Assembly: GCA_030616775.1 (NCBI GenBank)
Contig: JAUWWQ010000012.1
Location: 29,545 to 93,544, forward strand
Length of the DNA: 64,000 nucleotides
Direction: 5' to 3'
Source: Planctomycetota bacterium
GTDB taxonomy: Bacteria > Planctomycetota > Phycisphaerae > UBA1845
This document shows positions 50,040 through 59,033 of the stretch, piece by piece. The number at the start of each line of letters is the position of its first letter. The first letter of the stretch is position 1. The notes under the pieces are model-generated. The model searched no databases. It was not told the DNA's origin and saw nothing but the letters and a program-made list of their open reading frames with translations. Both the position numbers and the translations under genes were made by a program.

Positions 50040-50368
50040 ACTGCATATGGTACGACGTCTTGCCCCATGATGCTAGATGTCCGGGAAACCGGTCCGCAAT
50101 CGCACCAACCCGCACGAGTACCCTTACGCATTCACATCGATGCCAGAGTGACCGGCGTCCGTCACCATTTGCAGAGTACTTCCGTGGCACACCATCTCCG
50201 CAGGCGAATTGCCTTCACGGAAATCCAAACCTAACATTTTACCGGACGTGTGGGTAGTTTGGCTATTGCCCAAGCGGTAGGCTAACATCTACCGTCAGGG
50301 CGTGCGGAGGAGAAAGGTTGCGGATGGCTGTTCCAGGTCGTCAACCCTTGAAGACAGGAAGGTCGGAG
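50040..50368. other. Divergent spacer (SRAP gene / VWA gene)
   Basis: 329 bases that must hold promoters for both neighbours. A candidate for the VWA gene is annotated. A short frame with ATG 50324 is in phase with that gene and may be an N-terminal extension. No RNA gene was recognised. Confidence 0.4.
50259..50288 (+). promoter_or_regulatory. Candidate promoter for the VWA-dockerin gene
   Basis: TTGGCT (50259-50264), an 18-nt spacer, TAACAT (50283-50288), about 80 nt before ATG 50369. A moderate sigma-70-type match. Confidence 0.35.
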
Positions 50369-52951
50369 ATGACAGCGATTCGGGGCGTGTTCGGCCTCCT
50401 CGTGATGGTCGCTGCGACGCTTGGTCTCGCTCAAGAGCGAGCGTCGGGTGCGTACACGGATTCGGATGTTGTCTTCGTCATCGACGGATCCGGGAGCATA
50501 TCCGGTGACCAGACGGGAGCGTTTGAGCTACAGAAACAGGGTATTAGAAACTCCCTATGTGGCCCTAACGCTTTTGTGTCTGCGGATGGTAGGGTGGCCG
50601 TTGCCGTTATCCAATTCTCCAGCTCGGTAACCGTAGAGATCCCCCTGACCCTCCTGGATTCCCCAGCTACGGCCCAAGCTGTCTGCGTTTATATCGATCA
50701 AATACTTCAGAAGCGCGAAGGAAGCACCTTGACGCCGGCCCTTGAGAAAGCAGAAAATATATTTCGTGGATCACCCGATACGTCAGGGCGGTTTGTTGTT
50801 CTGTCAACCGACGCCGTCCTGCCGGTGTTGGACCGCCTTAGTTCGCTCGATAAGTGCAGAGTCCTCAGGACAATGGCGACTCCCGTTACAATCTGCGCAG
50901 TCAAAGTCAATGATCCATGCAACGCCTCTGGAACCGGAGAGGACTTCTTAAAGAATTGTGCCAATACCCTGGATGCCGCGGATTACGAGCCTGCACAACC
51001 GGAAGGACACTATGCCTGCGCAGAGGATCTTGAGGACTTGGATGTGTATGCGGCTCTTTGCCGTGATTGCTTATGTCTGTCGATAAATGAGGGAGACACC
51101 GATTGTGATGCCAATGGGGTTCCCGATCGGTGTGAGTTAGACTGCAATAATAATGGTGTCCTGGATCAGTGTGATATACGAGATGGGATCTCCCAGGATT
51201 GCACTGGGAATGGGATCCCCGACGAATGCGAACCGGACTGTAATGGAAACGAGATTGCCGATAGTTGCGATATTGCCAGTGGCACCAGCGCCGACTGCAA
51301 CGACAACAGCGTCCCGGACGAGTGTGAGCTAGGGGCTTGCTGCGATGATACAACGGCTCTTTGTATAGAGGATGTGACGGAATGTGACTGTACAGGTCGG
51401 TGGACTGAGGGCGGTACATGTGATCCTGATTCATTCACACCGCCTTGCGGAATCTCGGCGTGTTGTGAGCCCAATGGGCATTGCCGGAACGTCAGCAAGG
51501 AGGACTGCGAGGCGCTTGGCGGATTCTGGGATCAGGGCCTGGCCTGCAATGAACCTTGTCAATACTGCACGTTTATTGATGTGTGTCTGAATGGTGAGGG
51601 GGAGTGTACCAGGCCGCGTCCTCAGGGTTCGGGTCTGGTTGGCTGCGATGACCGATGTTGCTGTATTGCGCAGTGTGAGCTGGATCCATACTGCTGCCAG
51701 CGAGAGTGGGACGCGAGTTGTGCCAACAACGCCCTGGCCGTTTGTGAGGTGCCGCCTGTCAACGACGAGTGTTGGGATCCACAGCCGGAACGTGGTGCAC
51801 AACTAGTGGATGCCCGCAGCGAGACGCCGGCAGGCGTGCTGCATGCTACGGAGAATCCGGGTGATCCGGGCTTTTGCTGTCACAGCGACGGGCCCGCTGG
51901 CAAAGGCTTCGGGACGGTCTGGTACAAGTTTGTCGCACCGGAGCCCTTCTATTCGGAAGAGCAGTATTCGTCGGTACTGTTTAGCACTTGCTGCAGTATG
52001 GCTGCGCCCGATGCCCCTGCCGACGACTCTCTAATCCAGGTGTTCACCACGCGGAATCCTGATCGAGGAGTATGTGACAACGGTTCAGTGTGTAGTGTCG
52101 TTACCCAGGTATGCGCCGACGGATCGACGTGCGTACCTGACGAACGGTGGGCTTGTGAGAATCTGGTAACGGTCGGATGCAGTGACGACGCAGGAGACGC
52201 CTGCAGATGTGGGCTTGCCGTCCACTCGAATAATTCCAGACTGTGCGTTACCGGGCTGGTCCCCGGTCAAACCTACTATGTCATGGTCGCGGCAAAAACC
52301 GACGAGAGTCGAGGGGTCTATCGACTGGACATTTTCTCTCCATGTTCGCCGGCGTCCCTCACTTGTCCCAGTGGCCCGATCAACTGGATCGATCCCCCGG
52401 ATAGCGTTGTCGATGCTCGTCAGCCGCACCCGGCCAATGGCTTGACACCGCTGCAAGGCATCGATCAGATCGTGGTTGAGGCGCCGGAGGGAGCAGATGA
52501 TCCGTGCTGCTGGACGCTGTGTGAGACGAACAACAACCCTCATCTTTATCCATCTTACACTCCCGAGTTGCAGCGAAACGAGATTGTGGGCGTCGAGTGC
52601 AATGGGAACGACACCTGCACAATCACGCTAAAGCGCCCGATCACCCCCATAGAGGTGACTACGATAACGTACATGAGCGAAGACGGCGCGGGCGCGACCG
52701 CCCAGTTCACCGCACACCCGGCCAACGTGAACGGCGACAGTGTTGTGGGGCCATCCGACATTCTGAGGGTGATCGACTATCTCAACGGTACAGTCGTCTC
52801 GCCTTGGGGTCTCTACAGTGAAGATGTTGACCACAGTGGCCGGTTGGGCCCTCCGGACATCCTCCGCTTGATCGACCTGCTCAACGGCGCGGGAGAGTTT
52901 ACGCCGTGGCTCAACACGCCGCTGCCTGACTGTGGTGACTGCTGTCCATGA
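50369..52951 (+). CDS. Secreted VWA-domain protein with calcium-type Cys/Asp repeats and C-terminal dockerin-like pair
   Basis: This 860-residue exported protein has a signal peptide MTAIRGVFGLLVMVAATLGL..ASG. A VWA domain follows at about 28-220, with MIDAS motif D-x-S-x-S (IDGSGSISG near 38). Then come tandem D-x-N-x-N/D-G-x-P-D-x-C elements at about 240-325, which could bind calcium. Next is a Cys-rich central part, including a CQYCTFIDVC / CDDRCCCIAQCELDPYCC segment, and a beta-sandwich of about 480-650. At the end (784-840) are two repeats GDSVVGPSDILRVIDYLNG and SGRLGPPDILRLIDLLNG, like type I dockerins. The start is ATG 50369 behind GGAAGG. ATG 50324 is possible. The role is probably adhesion or surface assembly. 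No cohesin partner lies in this window. The next gene overlaps by 4 nt. Confidence 0.92.
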   Translation: MTAIRGVFGLLVMVAATLGLAQERASGAYTDSDVVFVIDGSGSISGDQTGAFELQKQGIRNSLCGPNAFVSADGRVAVAVIQFSSSVTVEIPLTLLDSPATAQAVCVYIDQILQKREGSTLTPALEKAENIFRGSPDTSGRFVVLSTDAVLPVLDRLSSLDKCRVLRTMATPVTICAVKVNDPCNASGTGEDFLKNCANTLDAADYEPAQPEGHYACAEDLEDLDVYAALCRDCLCLSINEGDTDCDANGVPDRCELDCNNNGVLDQCDIRDGISQDCTGNGIPDECEPDCNGNEIADSCDIASGTSADCNDNSVPDECELGACCDDTTALCIEDVTECDCTGRWTEGGTCDPDSFTPPCGISACCEPNGHCRNVSKEDCEALGGFWDQGLACNEPCQYCTFIDVCLNGEGECTRPRPQGSGLVGCDDRCCCIAQCELDPYCCQREWDASCANNALAVCEVPPVNDECWDPQPERGAQLVDARSETPAGVLHATENPGDPGFCCHSDGPAGKGFGTVWYKFVAPEPFYSEEQYSSVLFSTCCSMAAPDAPADDSLIQVFTTRNPDRGVCDNGSVCSVVTQVCADGSTCVPDERWACENLVTVGCSDDAGDACRCGLAVHSNNSRLCVTGLVPGQTYYVMVAAKTDESRGVYRLDIFSPCSPASLTCPSGPINWIDPPDSVVDARQPHPANGLTPLQGIDQIVVEAPEGADDPCCWTLCETNNNPHLYPSYTPELQRNEIVGVECNGNDTCTITLKRPITPIEVTTITYMSEDGAGATAQFTAHPANVNGDSVVGPSDILRVIDYLNGTVVSPWGLYSEDVDHSGRLGPPDILRLIDLLNGAGEFTPWLNTPLPDCGDCCP

Positions 52952-53355
52952 CCAAACGGATTACGATTCGGACGCGCCGCCAGGGTTTGCATGAAATCAC
53001 CGGCGAGGTGCAGGGCGTCGTCCGCGAGGCCGGTGTCCGCGACGGCCTGTGCACCGTGATGGTACAACACACCTCCGCGAGTCTGATCATTCAGGAAAAT
53101 GCCGATCCGTCCGCCCGTCGCGACCTGGAAGCCTGGCTGAACCGCCTCGTTGCGGAAAACGATCCGCTTTATACCCATACGGCCGAGGGGACCGATGACA
53201 TGCCTTCACACATCAAGGCCGCACTGACCGCCACTACGCTGTCAATTCCCATCGTCGATGGGCGATTAGGCCTGGGGACCTGGCAGGGCATCTACCTGTG
53301 GGAACACCGCCACCACGGTTCATCCCGCAACTGCCTCGTGTATGTCACCCTGTAA
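52948..53355 (+). CDS. YjbQ/UPF0047 family protein
   Basis: This 135-residue protein of the YjbQ family has LCTVMVQHTSASLIIQENADPSARRDL, then YTHTAEGTDDMPSHIKAAL, GRLGLGTWQGIYLWEHR. His and Cys positions around a small metal-binding pocket are conserved. Members show thiamine-phosphate-synthase-like activity in complementation tests, but the physiological role is uncertain (family knowledge). It is cytoplasmic, although it overlaps by 4 nt (ATGA) the gene of a large secreted protein, an odd pairing. Confidence 0.94.
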   Translation: MTKRITIRTRRQGLHEITGEVQGVVREAGVRDGLCTVMVQHTSASLIIQENADPSARRDLEAWLNRLVAENDPLYTHTAEGTDDMPSHIKAALTATTLSIPIVDGRLGLGTWQGIYLWEHRHHGSSRNCLVYVTL

Positions 53356-53564
53356 AGGCTTCGTGGAATCCGCTGTGCGGGTCACCTGCCCGCGATTGTG
53401 AGATGGTACGTCCGACTCTGCCCGACAATCGAATCCGATGTCGGGCGGAGCCTGAACTGCACGACTCATCACGAAAACGCGTTGCGCCCGCCACCCGGCT
53501 GGCATGTTGGTATTACATCCAAACATGCCACCCGTCCAAAACGAAGCGTTCGGGATAGGCGACC

Positions 53565-54422
53565 CTATGCAGGTTCAGTCAGGCGATTACCGACCACCCC
53601 TAGCCCGCGCATGACGTGTCGCTCGCAGAGGAAAAAGACGATCACCACGGGGACCAGTGCGATCAGGCTGGTGGCCATCAGGAGGTTCGCCCAGGTGCCG
53701 GCCATGGACTGGTACATGCGAAGGCCCAGCGAGATCGGGAACGTCATAAAATCGGAAAGGTAGATCAGCGGATCGAGAAAGTCCTGCCAGTGATAGACGA
53801 AGCTGAGCATTGTGGCTGCCACTGCGGCGGGGCGGGCAACCGGTAGCATTACGTGCCAGTAGGTCTGCCACATCGTGGCACCATCGAGGATAGCCGCGTC
53901 CTCCAGTTCGGGCGGAATCGTGCGGAAGAACTGCCTGAATAGGAAGATGTTGAATGCTCCGCCGCCCAGCCAAGCCGGTACTATCAGCGGCTTATAGGTG
54001 TTGACCCAGCCGAGTAGATCGTAGAGCAGAAATCGCGGCACGAGCAGGACCTGGGCCGGGATCAGCATCGAGATCACCACCAGTAGGAAGCACAGCGATC
54101 GCCCGCGAAACCGTACACGAGCGAGCACGTAACCGGCCATCGAGGAGGTCAGTACGGCTCCGATCACCGAAACGCCGGTGATGAACAGCGAATTACCTAG
54201 AAATCGCGCCACTGGCAGTCGCGTGAATGCCTCGCGGTAGTTGGTCCATTGAAGATCACTAAGACTGAAGGAGGGTGGGAAAGTGTATACTTCGTCCAAC
54301 GGTTTGAGTGATGAAACACCTGCCCACATTAGCGGAAGTAATATGAATGCACAAACAACAGCCAGTACCACGTATCGGATTCCCCTCTCAAGCCTGCGAT
54401 GTGTCATCCTCATGTGATTCAT
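53565..54422 (-). CDS. Sugar ABC transporter permease, MalG/CUT1-like
   Basis: This 285-residue inner-membrane protein has six helices, with the CUT1 EAA loop EDAAILDGATMWQTYWHVMLPVARP before the last two. The C-terminal helix is followed by ERHVMRGLGVVGN. ATG 54422 overlaps the stop of the MalF gene by 4 nt, and the next ATG lies 9 nt on (54413). Longer in-frame starts inside the MalF gene are unlikely. With the MalF and binding-protein genes it forms a carbohydrate importer. No ATPase is encoded here, so a shared one such as a MsmK/MalK-type protein elsewhere must serve it (family knowledge). Substrate unknown. Confidence 0.93.
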   Translation of the reverse strand: MNHMRMTHRRLERGIRYVVLAVVCAFILLPLMWAGVSSLKPLDEVYTFPPSFSLSDLQWTNYREAFTRLPVARFLGNSLFITGVSVIGAVLTSSMAGYVLARVRFRGRSLCFLLVVISMLIPAQVLLVPRFLLYDLLGWVNTYKPLIVPAWLGGGAFNIFLFRQFFRTIPPELEDAAILDGATMWQTYWHVMLPVARPAAVAATMLSFVYHWQDFLDPLIYLSDFMTFPISLGLRMYQSMAGTWANLLMATSLIALVPVVIVFFLCERHVMRGLGVVGNRLTEPA

Positions 54423-55450
54423 TCTCCAACCGCGTAGTGAACCCACCGTCGGGAGGTCCATAGAAGCGTTCCGACCAGTACAAATAGGACGAGAAAGAGA
54501 ATCCATGCCAGCGCCGAGGCGTAGCCGAGTTGGTATGGCGGCTCGAAGGCAGCCTCGTACAGATACAACATGTAGAACAGCAGCCCATCGTCCTGACCCC
54601 GGTTCTGTAGCAGATAAGCCTCGTTAAATGACTGCATTGCGAAAATGGATGAAAAGGTCAGATTAAACAGCAGAGCCGGTGTGATCTGTGGGAATGTGAC
54701 GTATCGAAGCCGCCGCCACGCACCGGCGCCGTCCAACTGGGCAGCCTCATAAAGCTGCGGCGATATGCGACGCAGGGCCGCTAGGAAAATCAACATCGAG
54801 CCGCCCATCATCCAGGCGGACATGATAATGACAGCAGGCTTGCACCCGGATGGAGAATAGAGCCAGCGCGGCACCGGCCAGTCCGTCGTACCATCTTGTC
54901 TGAAAAGCCGGACAATGGGATCGAGAAGGGCATAAGCAGACCGGATGACTTCGTTGATCCAGCCAAACTGCGGGTTAAACAGCCAGCTCCATATCACGAT
55001 GGTCGCGACACCACCCAGCACGTGAGGCAAATAGATGCACGCTCGCACGACCGATATCCCACGAAACGACCGGTTGAGAAGCATCGCAACGATAAGCGAC
55101 ATACAGAGCCCCAAAGGCACGGCGAATACGGAATAGAACAGGCTGTTGTAAAGCGACGTATAGAAACGTGGTTCAGTGGGTTTCCCGCCGAGTACGTACC
55201 AGTACCACGGGTCGTTTCTTCCGGGTGGATATGAGCGATCGATAGCAAGTGCTTTTCGGTAATGATCCGTGCCCACCCATGAGAACTTGTGGGACGGGCT
55301 TAGTGGTCTATCATCCGACCGACTGGAGAGCTGGTCCCACGTGCTGCACGACAGAGCGAGTGACGCCGCCATTGGAGCCGCCGTCAATACGACATACCCC
55401 GTCGCCCAGGGGAGCAGGAACCATACAACTTGACGTGATCGTGCCGTCAC
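54419..55450 (-). CDS. Sugar ABC transporter permease, MalF-like
   Basis: This 343-residue permease has an N-terminal helix (VVWFLLPWATGYVVLTAAP), five more, and the EAA loop ISPQLYEAAQLDGAGAWRRLRYVTFPQITP. The first periplasmic loop is longer than usual (about residues 38-95, with WDQLSSRSDDRPLSPS and YPPGRNDPWYWYVLGGKP), which may contact the binding protein. GTG start 55450 overlaps the TGA of the binding-protein gene. Typical CUT1 dimer partner of the downstream permease. Confidence 0.93.
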   Translation of the reverse strand: MTARSRQVVWFLLPWATGYVVLTAAPMAASLALSCSTWDQLSSRSDDRPLSPSHKFSWVGTDHYRKALAIDRSYPPGRNDPWYWYVLGGKPTEPRFYTSLYNSLFYSVFAVPLGLCMSLIVAMLLNRSFRGISVVRACIYLPHVLGGVATIVIWSWLFNPQFGWINEVIRSAYALLDPIVRLFRQDGTTDWPVPRWLYSPSGCKPAVIIMSAWMMGGSMLIFLAALRRISPQLYEAAQLDGAGAWRRLRYVTFPQITPALLFNLTFSSIFAMQSFNEAYLLQNRGQDDGLLFYMLYLYEAAFEPPYQLGYASALAWILFLVLFVLVGTLLWTSRRWVHYAVGE

Positions 55451-56787
55451 GGTGACATTGCCTTAAAATCAGGGAAGGCGGCGACGATCACAGGATCGCG
55501 TGCTAACTGTTCAAGCATCGCGGCGGCGGATAGCTCTCTTTTGGGGTCCAACAAGTGCGCCAGGTGCCGGTTGATGACACGGTCTATCTCGCCGAAACGC
55601 GGCCACAGCGGCTGCAAACGAGAATAGGAGAGTGCTTCAATGAATCGAAGGCGACGAGTGTTACCCGGCGGATCAACAAATGCCGTGCTTGATTCACGGC
55701 GTGCCGGTAGTGCCCGACCAGTTCTAGCGATCTGGTCTTGGACCGGTTTAGACAGGAGGAATCTGATGAAGTGACACGAAAGGTCACGTCGCTTTGGCGG
55801 GAGGTCTTTGGCCATCACGACTCCGTCCCAGGTGATACGTGTAGCGCGCCCCGCTTTTCCCTTTGGGATCGGCGCAACGAAATAGGAACCGGCCAGGCGC
55901 GTCTTGGCAAGGAATACCTGAAACCACGGACCATTGACACACAGGGCCACCTTCCCCGTCAAAAAGCCGACATCTTGGAATAGCTGTGGCACTTCATACG
56001 CGCGGGGGCAGACGTGGTCGCCGATAGCTAGATTCCGATAGAATGTAAACGCTTGTTCGGCTTCGGCGCCGATAAGCTTCCATTGTGTCAAGGTGTCGTC
56101 AGTCAATTCTGCCCCAAACGACCAAATGAAAGGAAGATAATAAATCCATCGGGGCAGCCAAAAGCCGAACTGATCAACTGTCCCATCGCCGTCAAAGTCA
56201 CAAGTGAGGAGATCAGCCGTCCGGCGGAAGTCCTCGACCGTCCACTCGTGATCCGGCAAGGGTACGGGTTGACCGTGGAACCGCCCGGCGCGCTCAAAGC
56301 ACTCGACGTTGCCGTAGATCAACAAATTGCCGCCCGAGATGGGCAGACCGCGTTGACGTCCGGCGAACTGAAAAGCAGACAGGCCGGTGCCATCAAGGGA
56401 TGTGGCAAGCGGAGGGTCGCCGCCAACCGAATCCTCCAGGAAGGCGGACAAGTCGGCGAAATGACCGGCCAGCTCATGAAATGGACCCAACTGAACCAGG
56501 GCTACATCCGGCAACGTGTGCGAGAGGATTTGCTGCCGCATCTTTGTGTTGTACTGACCTGCTAGCCCGACGATGTATTCTTGTTGAACACGAACGTCGG
56601 GGCGCACACACTCAAACTCGGCGATTAGGGCGCGCCATAGCTCGTAGTCTTGGTATGTGCCGAAATGCCCGAATCGGATGGTATGGGCTTCGAGAGAGGG
56701 AGTTGCGTAGCGCCCATAGGTATCGACGAAGAGCCACCATCCAACAGCAAGGCCAACGAGCAGGATAGCGAACCGTCGGACGACCAT
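55447..56787 (-). CDS. Sugar ABC transporter extracellular solute-binding protein, membrane-anchored
   Basis: This 446-residue type I binding protein has IRFGHFGTYQDYELWRALIAEFE at the start of the mature part and LVQLGPFHELA. The NGPWFQVFL segment and the KAGRATRITWDGVVMAKD hinge region follow. The start is ATG 56787, and the N-terminal segment RRFAILLVGLAVGWWLFVDT looks like an uncleaved membrane anchor with no lipobox Cys, not usual for this group. It has DFDGDGTVDQFGFW, a calcium-like loop common in these proteins. It is the first gene of the operon. Upstream in-frame ATG at 56839-56841 lies in the heptad repeat and is unlikely. Confidence 0.92.
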   Translation of the reverse strand: MVVRRFAILLVGLAVGWWLFVDTYGRYATPSLEAHTIRFGHFGTYQDYELWRALIAEFECVRPDVRVQQEYIVGLAGQYNTKMRQQILSHTLPDVALVQLGPFHELAGHFADLSAFLEDSVGGDPPLATSLDGTGLSAFQFAGRQRGLPISGGNLLIYGNVECFERAGRFHGQPVPLPDHEWTVEDFRRTADLLTCDFDGDGTVDQFGFWLPRWIYYLPFIWSFGAELTDDTLTQWKLIGAEAEQAFTFYRNLAIGDHVCPRAYEVPQLFQDVGFLTGKVALCVNGPWFQVFLAKTRLAGSYFVAPIPKGKAGRATRITWDGVVMAKDLPPKRRDLSCHFIRFLLSKPVQDQIARTGRALPARRESSTAFVDPPGNTRRLRFIEALSYSRLQPLWPRFGEIDRVINRHLAHLLDPKRELSAAAMLEQLARDPVIVAAFPDFKAMSP

Positions 56788-56800
56788 GAGCCTGTCATCT

Positions 56801-56860
56801 ATTGATGATTGACGATTGGGGATTGGAGGTATAATCGACAATCGCCAATCGTCAATGATC
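56801..56860. repeat. Heptad-repeat palindrome 1
   Basis: Four direct 7-mers ATTGATG, ATTGACG, ATTGGGG, ATTGGAG (56801-56828), a 4-nt spacer, then four 7-mers of complementary type AATCGAC, AATCGCC, AATCGTC, AATGATC (56833-56860). They can pair as a long imperfect hairpin. The right end covers the stop codon of the next small gene. Confidence 0.85.
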
Positions 56861-57133
56861 CATCGTTTCCACCCTAGTGATCACGCTGCTGTCGTCGATG
56901 ACGAGCAGTGTCAGCTCACCGTCTACCTTGCGCAGCTTCAACCGTTTGAGCCATAGACGGCCGCCGCCGCTCTCGCGGCTGTCTTTCCTGCCGTGAGCGA
57001 ACCAACTGCCGGTGGGCAGTTCCTCCCAGGCTTCAACAACGCCGACAACCTCAGTCTCAAACGACCGATCACGCTTATTGATGGTCTGCTTGACAGAAAC
57101 GGGTGTTCCCGGTGGGAATAGAGACTCAAACAT
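56852..57133 (-). CDS. Small conserved-looking protein of unknown function
   Basis: This 93-residue beta-rich protein: MFESLFPPGTPVSVKQTINKRD, then VVGVVEAWEELPTGSWFAHGR and LWLKRLKLRKVDGELTLLVID. The pattern of short strands with charged loops suggests a small SH3- or PilZ-like barrel, but no family was recognised. ATG 57133, with GAAAGGA about 13 nt upstream. A TTG one codon before is possible. It lies between heptad palindromes on both sides and between the ABC operon and a HAD gene, all on the minus strand. Confidence 0.65.
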   Translation of the reverse strand: MFESLFPPGTPVSVKQTINKRDRSFETEVVGVVEAWEELPTGSWFAHGRKDSRESGGGRLWLKRLKLRKVDGELTLLVIDDSSVITRVETMDH

Positions 57134-57155
57134 CAAACGACTATCCTTTCATCAA

Positions 57156-57240
57156 ATTGTGGATTGGAGATTGCTGATTGTCGATTTACACCGGTGCGTA
57201 TCACTAATCCCCAATCTCCAATCTCCAATCGTCAATCGAG
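57156..57240. repeat. Heptad-repeat palindrome 2
   Basis: ATTGTGG, ATTGGAG, ATTGCTG, ATTGTCG (57156-57183), a 22-nt spacer, then AATCCCC, AATCTCC, AATCTCC, AATCGTC, AATCGAG (57206-57240). The right arm overlaps the stop codon of the HAD gene (57232-57234). Confidence 0.85.
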
Positions 57241-57915
57241 AGCGGCCTCGGCAAAACAAGCCAGATCGGGATACGTCGCCAGCGGACGAACGGTTGTCTC
57301 ATTGGCGTCATTGTATCGATTGATCCATACGTATGCGATGCCCAACTGGCCAGTCGGCACGCCGTCATGGAACAGGCTTTGGGCCACGTGCAGAACTTCG
57401 TCATACCAGCTATGGGCAGAGAGGAGCCGTTCAAAATGTGGGTGTGCCGGCTTATACGCCCGCACGTCCTCAGCGGTCACCACGAAGTCGAAGGTTACAT
57501 CAAAATGACGGGCTGTACCGGCAAACAGGTCCCGATCGATGTTGGAGAGCACACCGAGGCGGTACCGCTTCTTCAGGCGCACCAACGCCTGATTAGTATC
57601 CGTAAACGGGAGCCACTCCGGCAGCATCTCGGCAAGCAAGCCGGCCCGCTGGGGCGGAAGTTCAAAACCGAACCGCCCCGCTAGCCGCCGGGCAACGGTT
57701 GAAAGCACCTGCCGGTATGACTGATACTGCCTTGCCTCGACTTCGGCTTCGATCTGCACGTACGCATCAAACAGTTCATCCGTGCGATCCGCGACGGACA
57801 GGCCGAATAGCTCGGCAAGAGACCCGCTTAAACCCGCACGCCAATCGATGAGCGTGCCGTAGCAATCGAACGTGATCGCCTTTACGTGCCGCAGGGCATC
57901 CTCAATCGAATCCAT
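57232..57915 (-). CDS. HAD-superfamily hydrolase, haloacid-dehalogenase-like
   Basis: This 227-residue protein has motif I FDCYGTLIDW (nucleophile Asp), a helical cap of about 25-100, motif II VLSNIDRD (Ser), motif III Lys in YKPAHPHFE, and a motif IV region near VLHVAQSLFHDGVPTGQ, with the usual GD replaced by the AQSLFHD form typical of type II dehalogenase-like HADs. Substrate unknown. It could be a phosphatase or a 2-haloacid dehalogenase. It begins with ATG 57915 and reads MDSIEDALRHVKAITF. It lies between heptad palindromes 2 and 3. Confidence 0.92.
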   Translation of the reverse strand: MDSIEDALRHVKAITFDCYGTLIDWRAGLSGSLAELFGLSVADRTDELFDAYVQIEAEVEARQYQSYRQVLSTVARRLAGRFGFELPPQRAGLLAEMLPEWLPFTDTNQALVRLKKRYRLGVLSNIDRDLFAGTARHFDVTFDFVVTAEDVRAYKPAHPHFERLLSAHSWYDEVLHVAQSLFHDGVPTGQLGIAYVWINRYNDANETTVRPLATYPDLACFAEAALD

Positions 57916-57927
57916 AGCTCATCCTCG

Positions 57928-58024
57928 ATTGCCGATTGGAGATTGTCGATTGTCGATTTGTTCTGCCAGGCGTCAACCATCGTTGCCCCTCAATCCTCAA
58001 TCCGCAATTGCCAATCCGTAATCC
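57928..58024. repeat. Heptad-repeat palindrome 3
   Basis: ATTGCCG, ATTGGAG, ATTGTCG, ATTGTCG (57928-57955), a 35-nt spacer, then caatcct, caatccg, caattgc, caatccg and taatcca (57990-58024). It separates the HAD gene start from the divergent HDAC-like gene. Confidence 0.85.
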
Positions 58025-58082
58025 ACCGGCATTGCCTGTTGCAATGTGCGGCTGATCGCTGTCAAATGGGATGTAAACAGAC

Positions 58083-59033
58083 ATGGCAAACACAGGTTTG
58101 GCTCAAGACGAACGGTTCCAGGAGCATCTAACCGGACCCGGTCATCCGGAGCGGCCCCAGCGCCTAGCCTACATCGCTGCGGCCTTGCGAGACCGCGGAT
58201 TGGCAGAGGCGTGTACCCCGGTACGGATCTCGCCGATCGATATGACCTTGGTCAGCCGCATCCACGAGGATGCCTATCTCGAACGCCTAAGACGAACTTG
58301 CGCCGACCGCCTGCCCTATATCGATGTACCCGACAGCGGCATCTGCCCGGAGAGCTTTCGTATCGCCCAGCTCGCTGCCGGTACGGTGATCAATGCTGTG
58401 GACGACGTGATGACTGGCAAGATCAATAACGCGTTCTGCGCCGTCCGCCCGCCGGGCCACCACGCCGAGCGCCACCTGTCGATGGGCTTCTGTCTGTTCA
58501 ACAATATCGCGATTGCCACAAGGCACTTGCTCGATGACCACGGCCTGTCACGCGTGTTGATTCTCGATTGGGACGTGCACCACGGCAACGGCACCCAGCA
58601 TACCTTCGAGGCCGACCCGCGGGTGCTGTATATCAGTCTCCACGGCCACCCCGGTATCGTATACCCAGGGACCGGCTACGAGCACGAGCGCGGCCGAGAT
58701 GACGGCGAGGGTTTTACGATCAATCTGCCTATGTCGCCACCCGCCGGTGACGATGAATACCGCCGGGCGTTCGACAGGACCATCCTTGGCGCAGTGGAGG
58801 ACTTCGATCCGCAGTTCATGCTGGTCTCCGCCGGATTCGACGCCCATCGGCTGGACCCCCTGGCGCCGCTCGAACTGGAAACGGAATCGTTTGGCTGGAT
58901 GACCGATGAGCTGGTTCGAGTGGCCAAGAATCACTGCGGCGGCAAGCTGGTCAGCATTCTCGAAGGCGGCTACCACTTGGATGCCCTGGCCGACTCGGTC
59001 GCCCTGCACGTAACCCGGTTGATGGATGCTTAA
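58083..59033 (+). CDS. Histone-deacetylase/AcuC-family amidohydrolase
   Basis: This 316-residue zinc amidohydrolase has GPGHPERPQRL, the charge-relay His pair in AVRPPGHHAER, MGFCLFNNIAIAT, the metal ligands in DWDVHHGNGTQ, YPGTGYEHERG, and SAGFDAHRLDPL (Asp). The tail ILEGGYHLDALADSV is also standard. Bacterial members deacetylate acetylpolyamines or acetyl-lysine such as on acetyl-CoA synthetase (family knowledge). The substrate here is open. The start is ATG 58083, shortly after palindrome 3 and divergent from the HAD gene. Single gene. Confidence 0.95.
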   Translation: MANTGLAQDERFQEHLTGPGHPERPQRLAYIAAALRDRGLAEACTPVRISPIDMTLVSRIHEDAYLERLRRTCADRLPYIDVPDSGICPESFRIAQLAAGTVINAVDDVMTGKINNAFCAVRPPGHHAERHLSMGFCLFNNIAIATRHLLDDHGLSRVLILDWDVHHGNGTQHTFEADPRVLYISLHGHPGIVYPGTGYEHERGRDDGEGFTINLPMSPPAGDDEYRRAFDRTILGAVEDFDPQFMLVSAGFDAHRLDPLAPLELETESFGWMTDELVRVAKNHCGGKLVSILEGGYHLDALADSVALHVTRLMDA

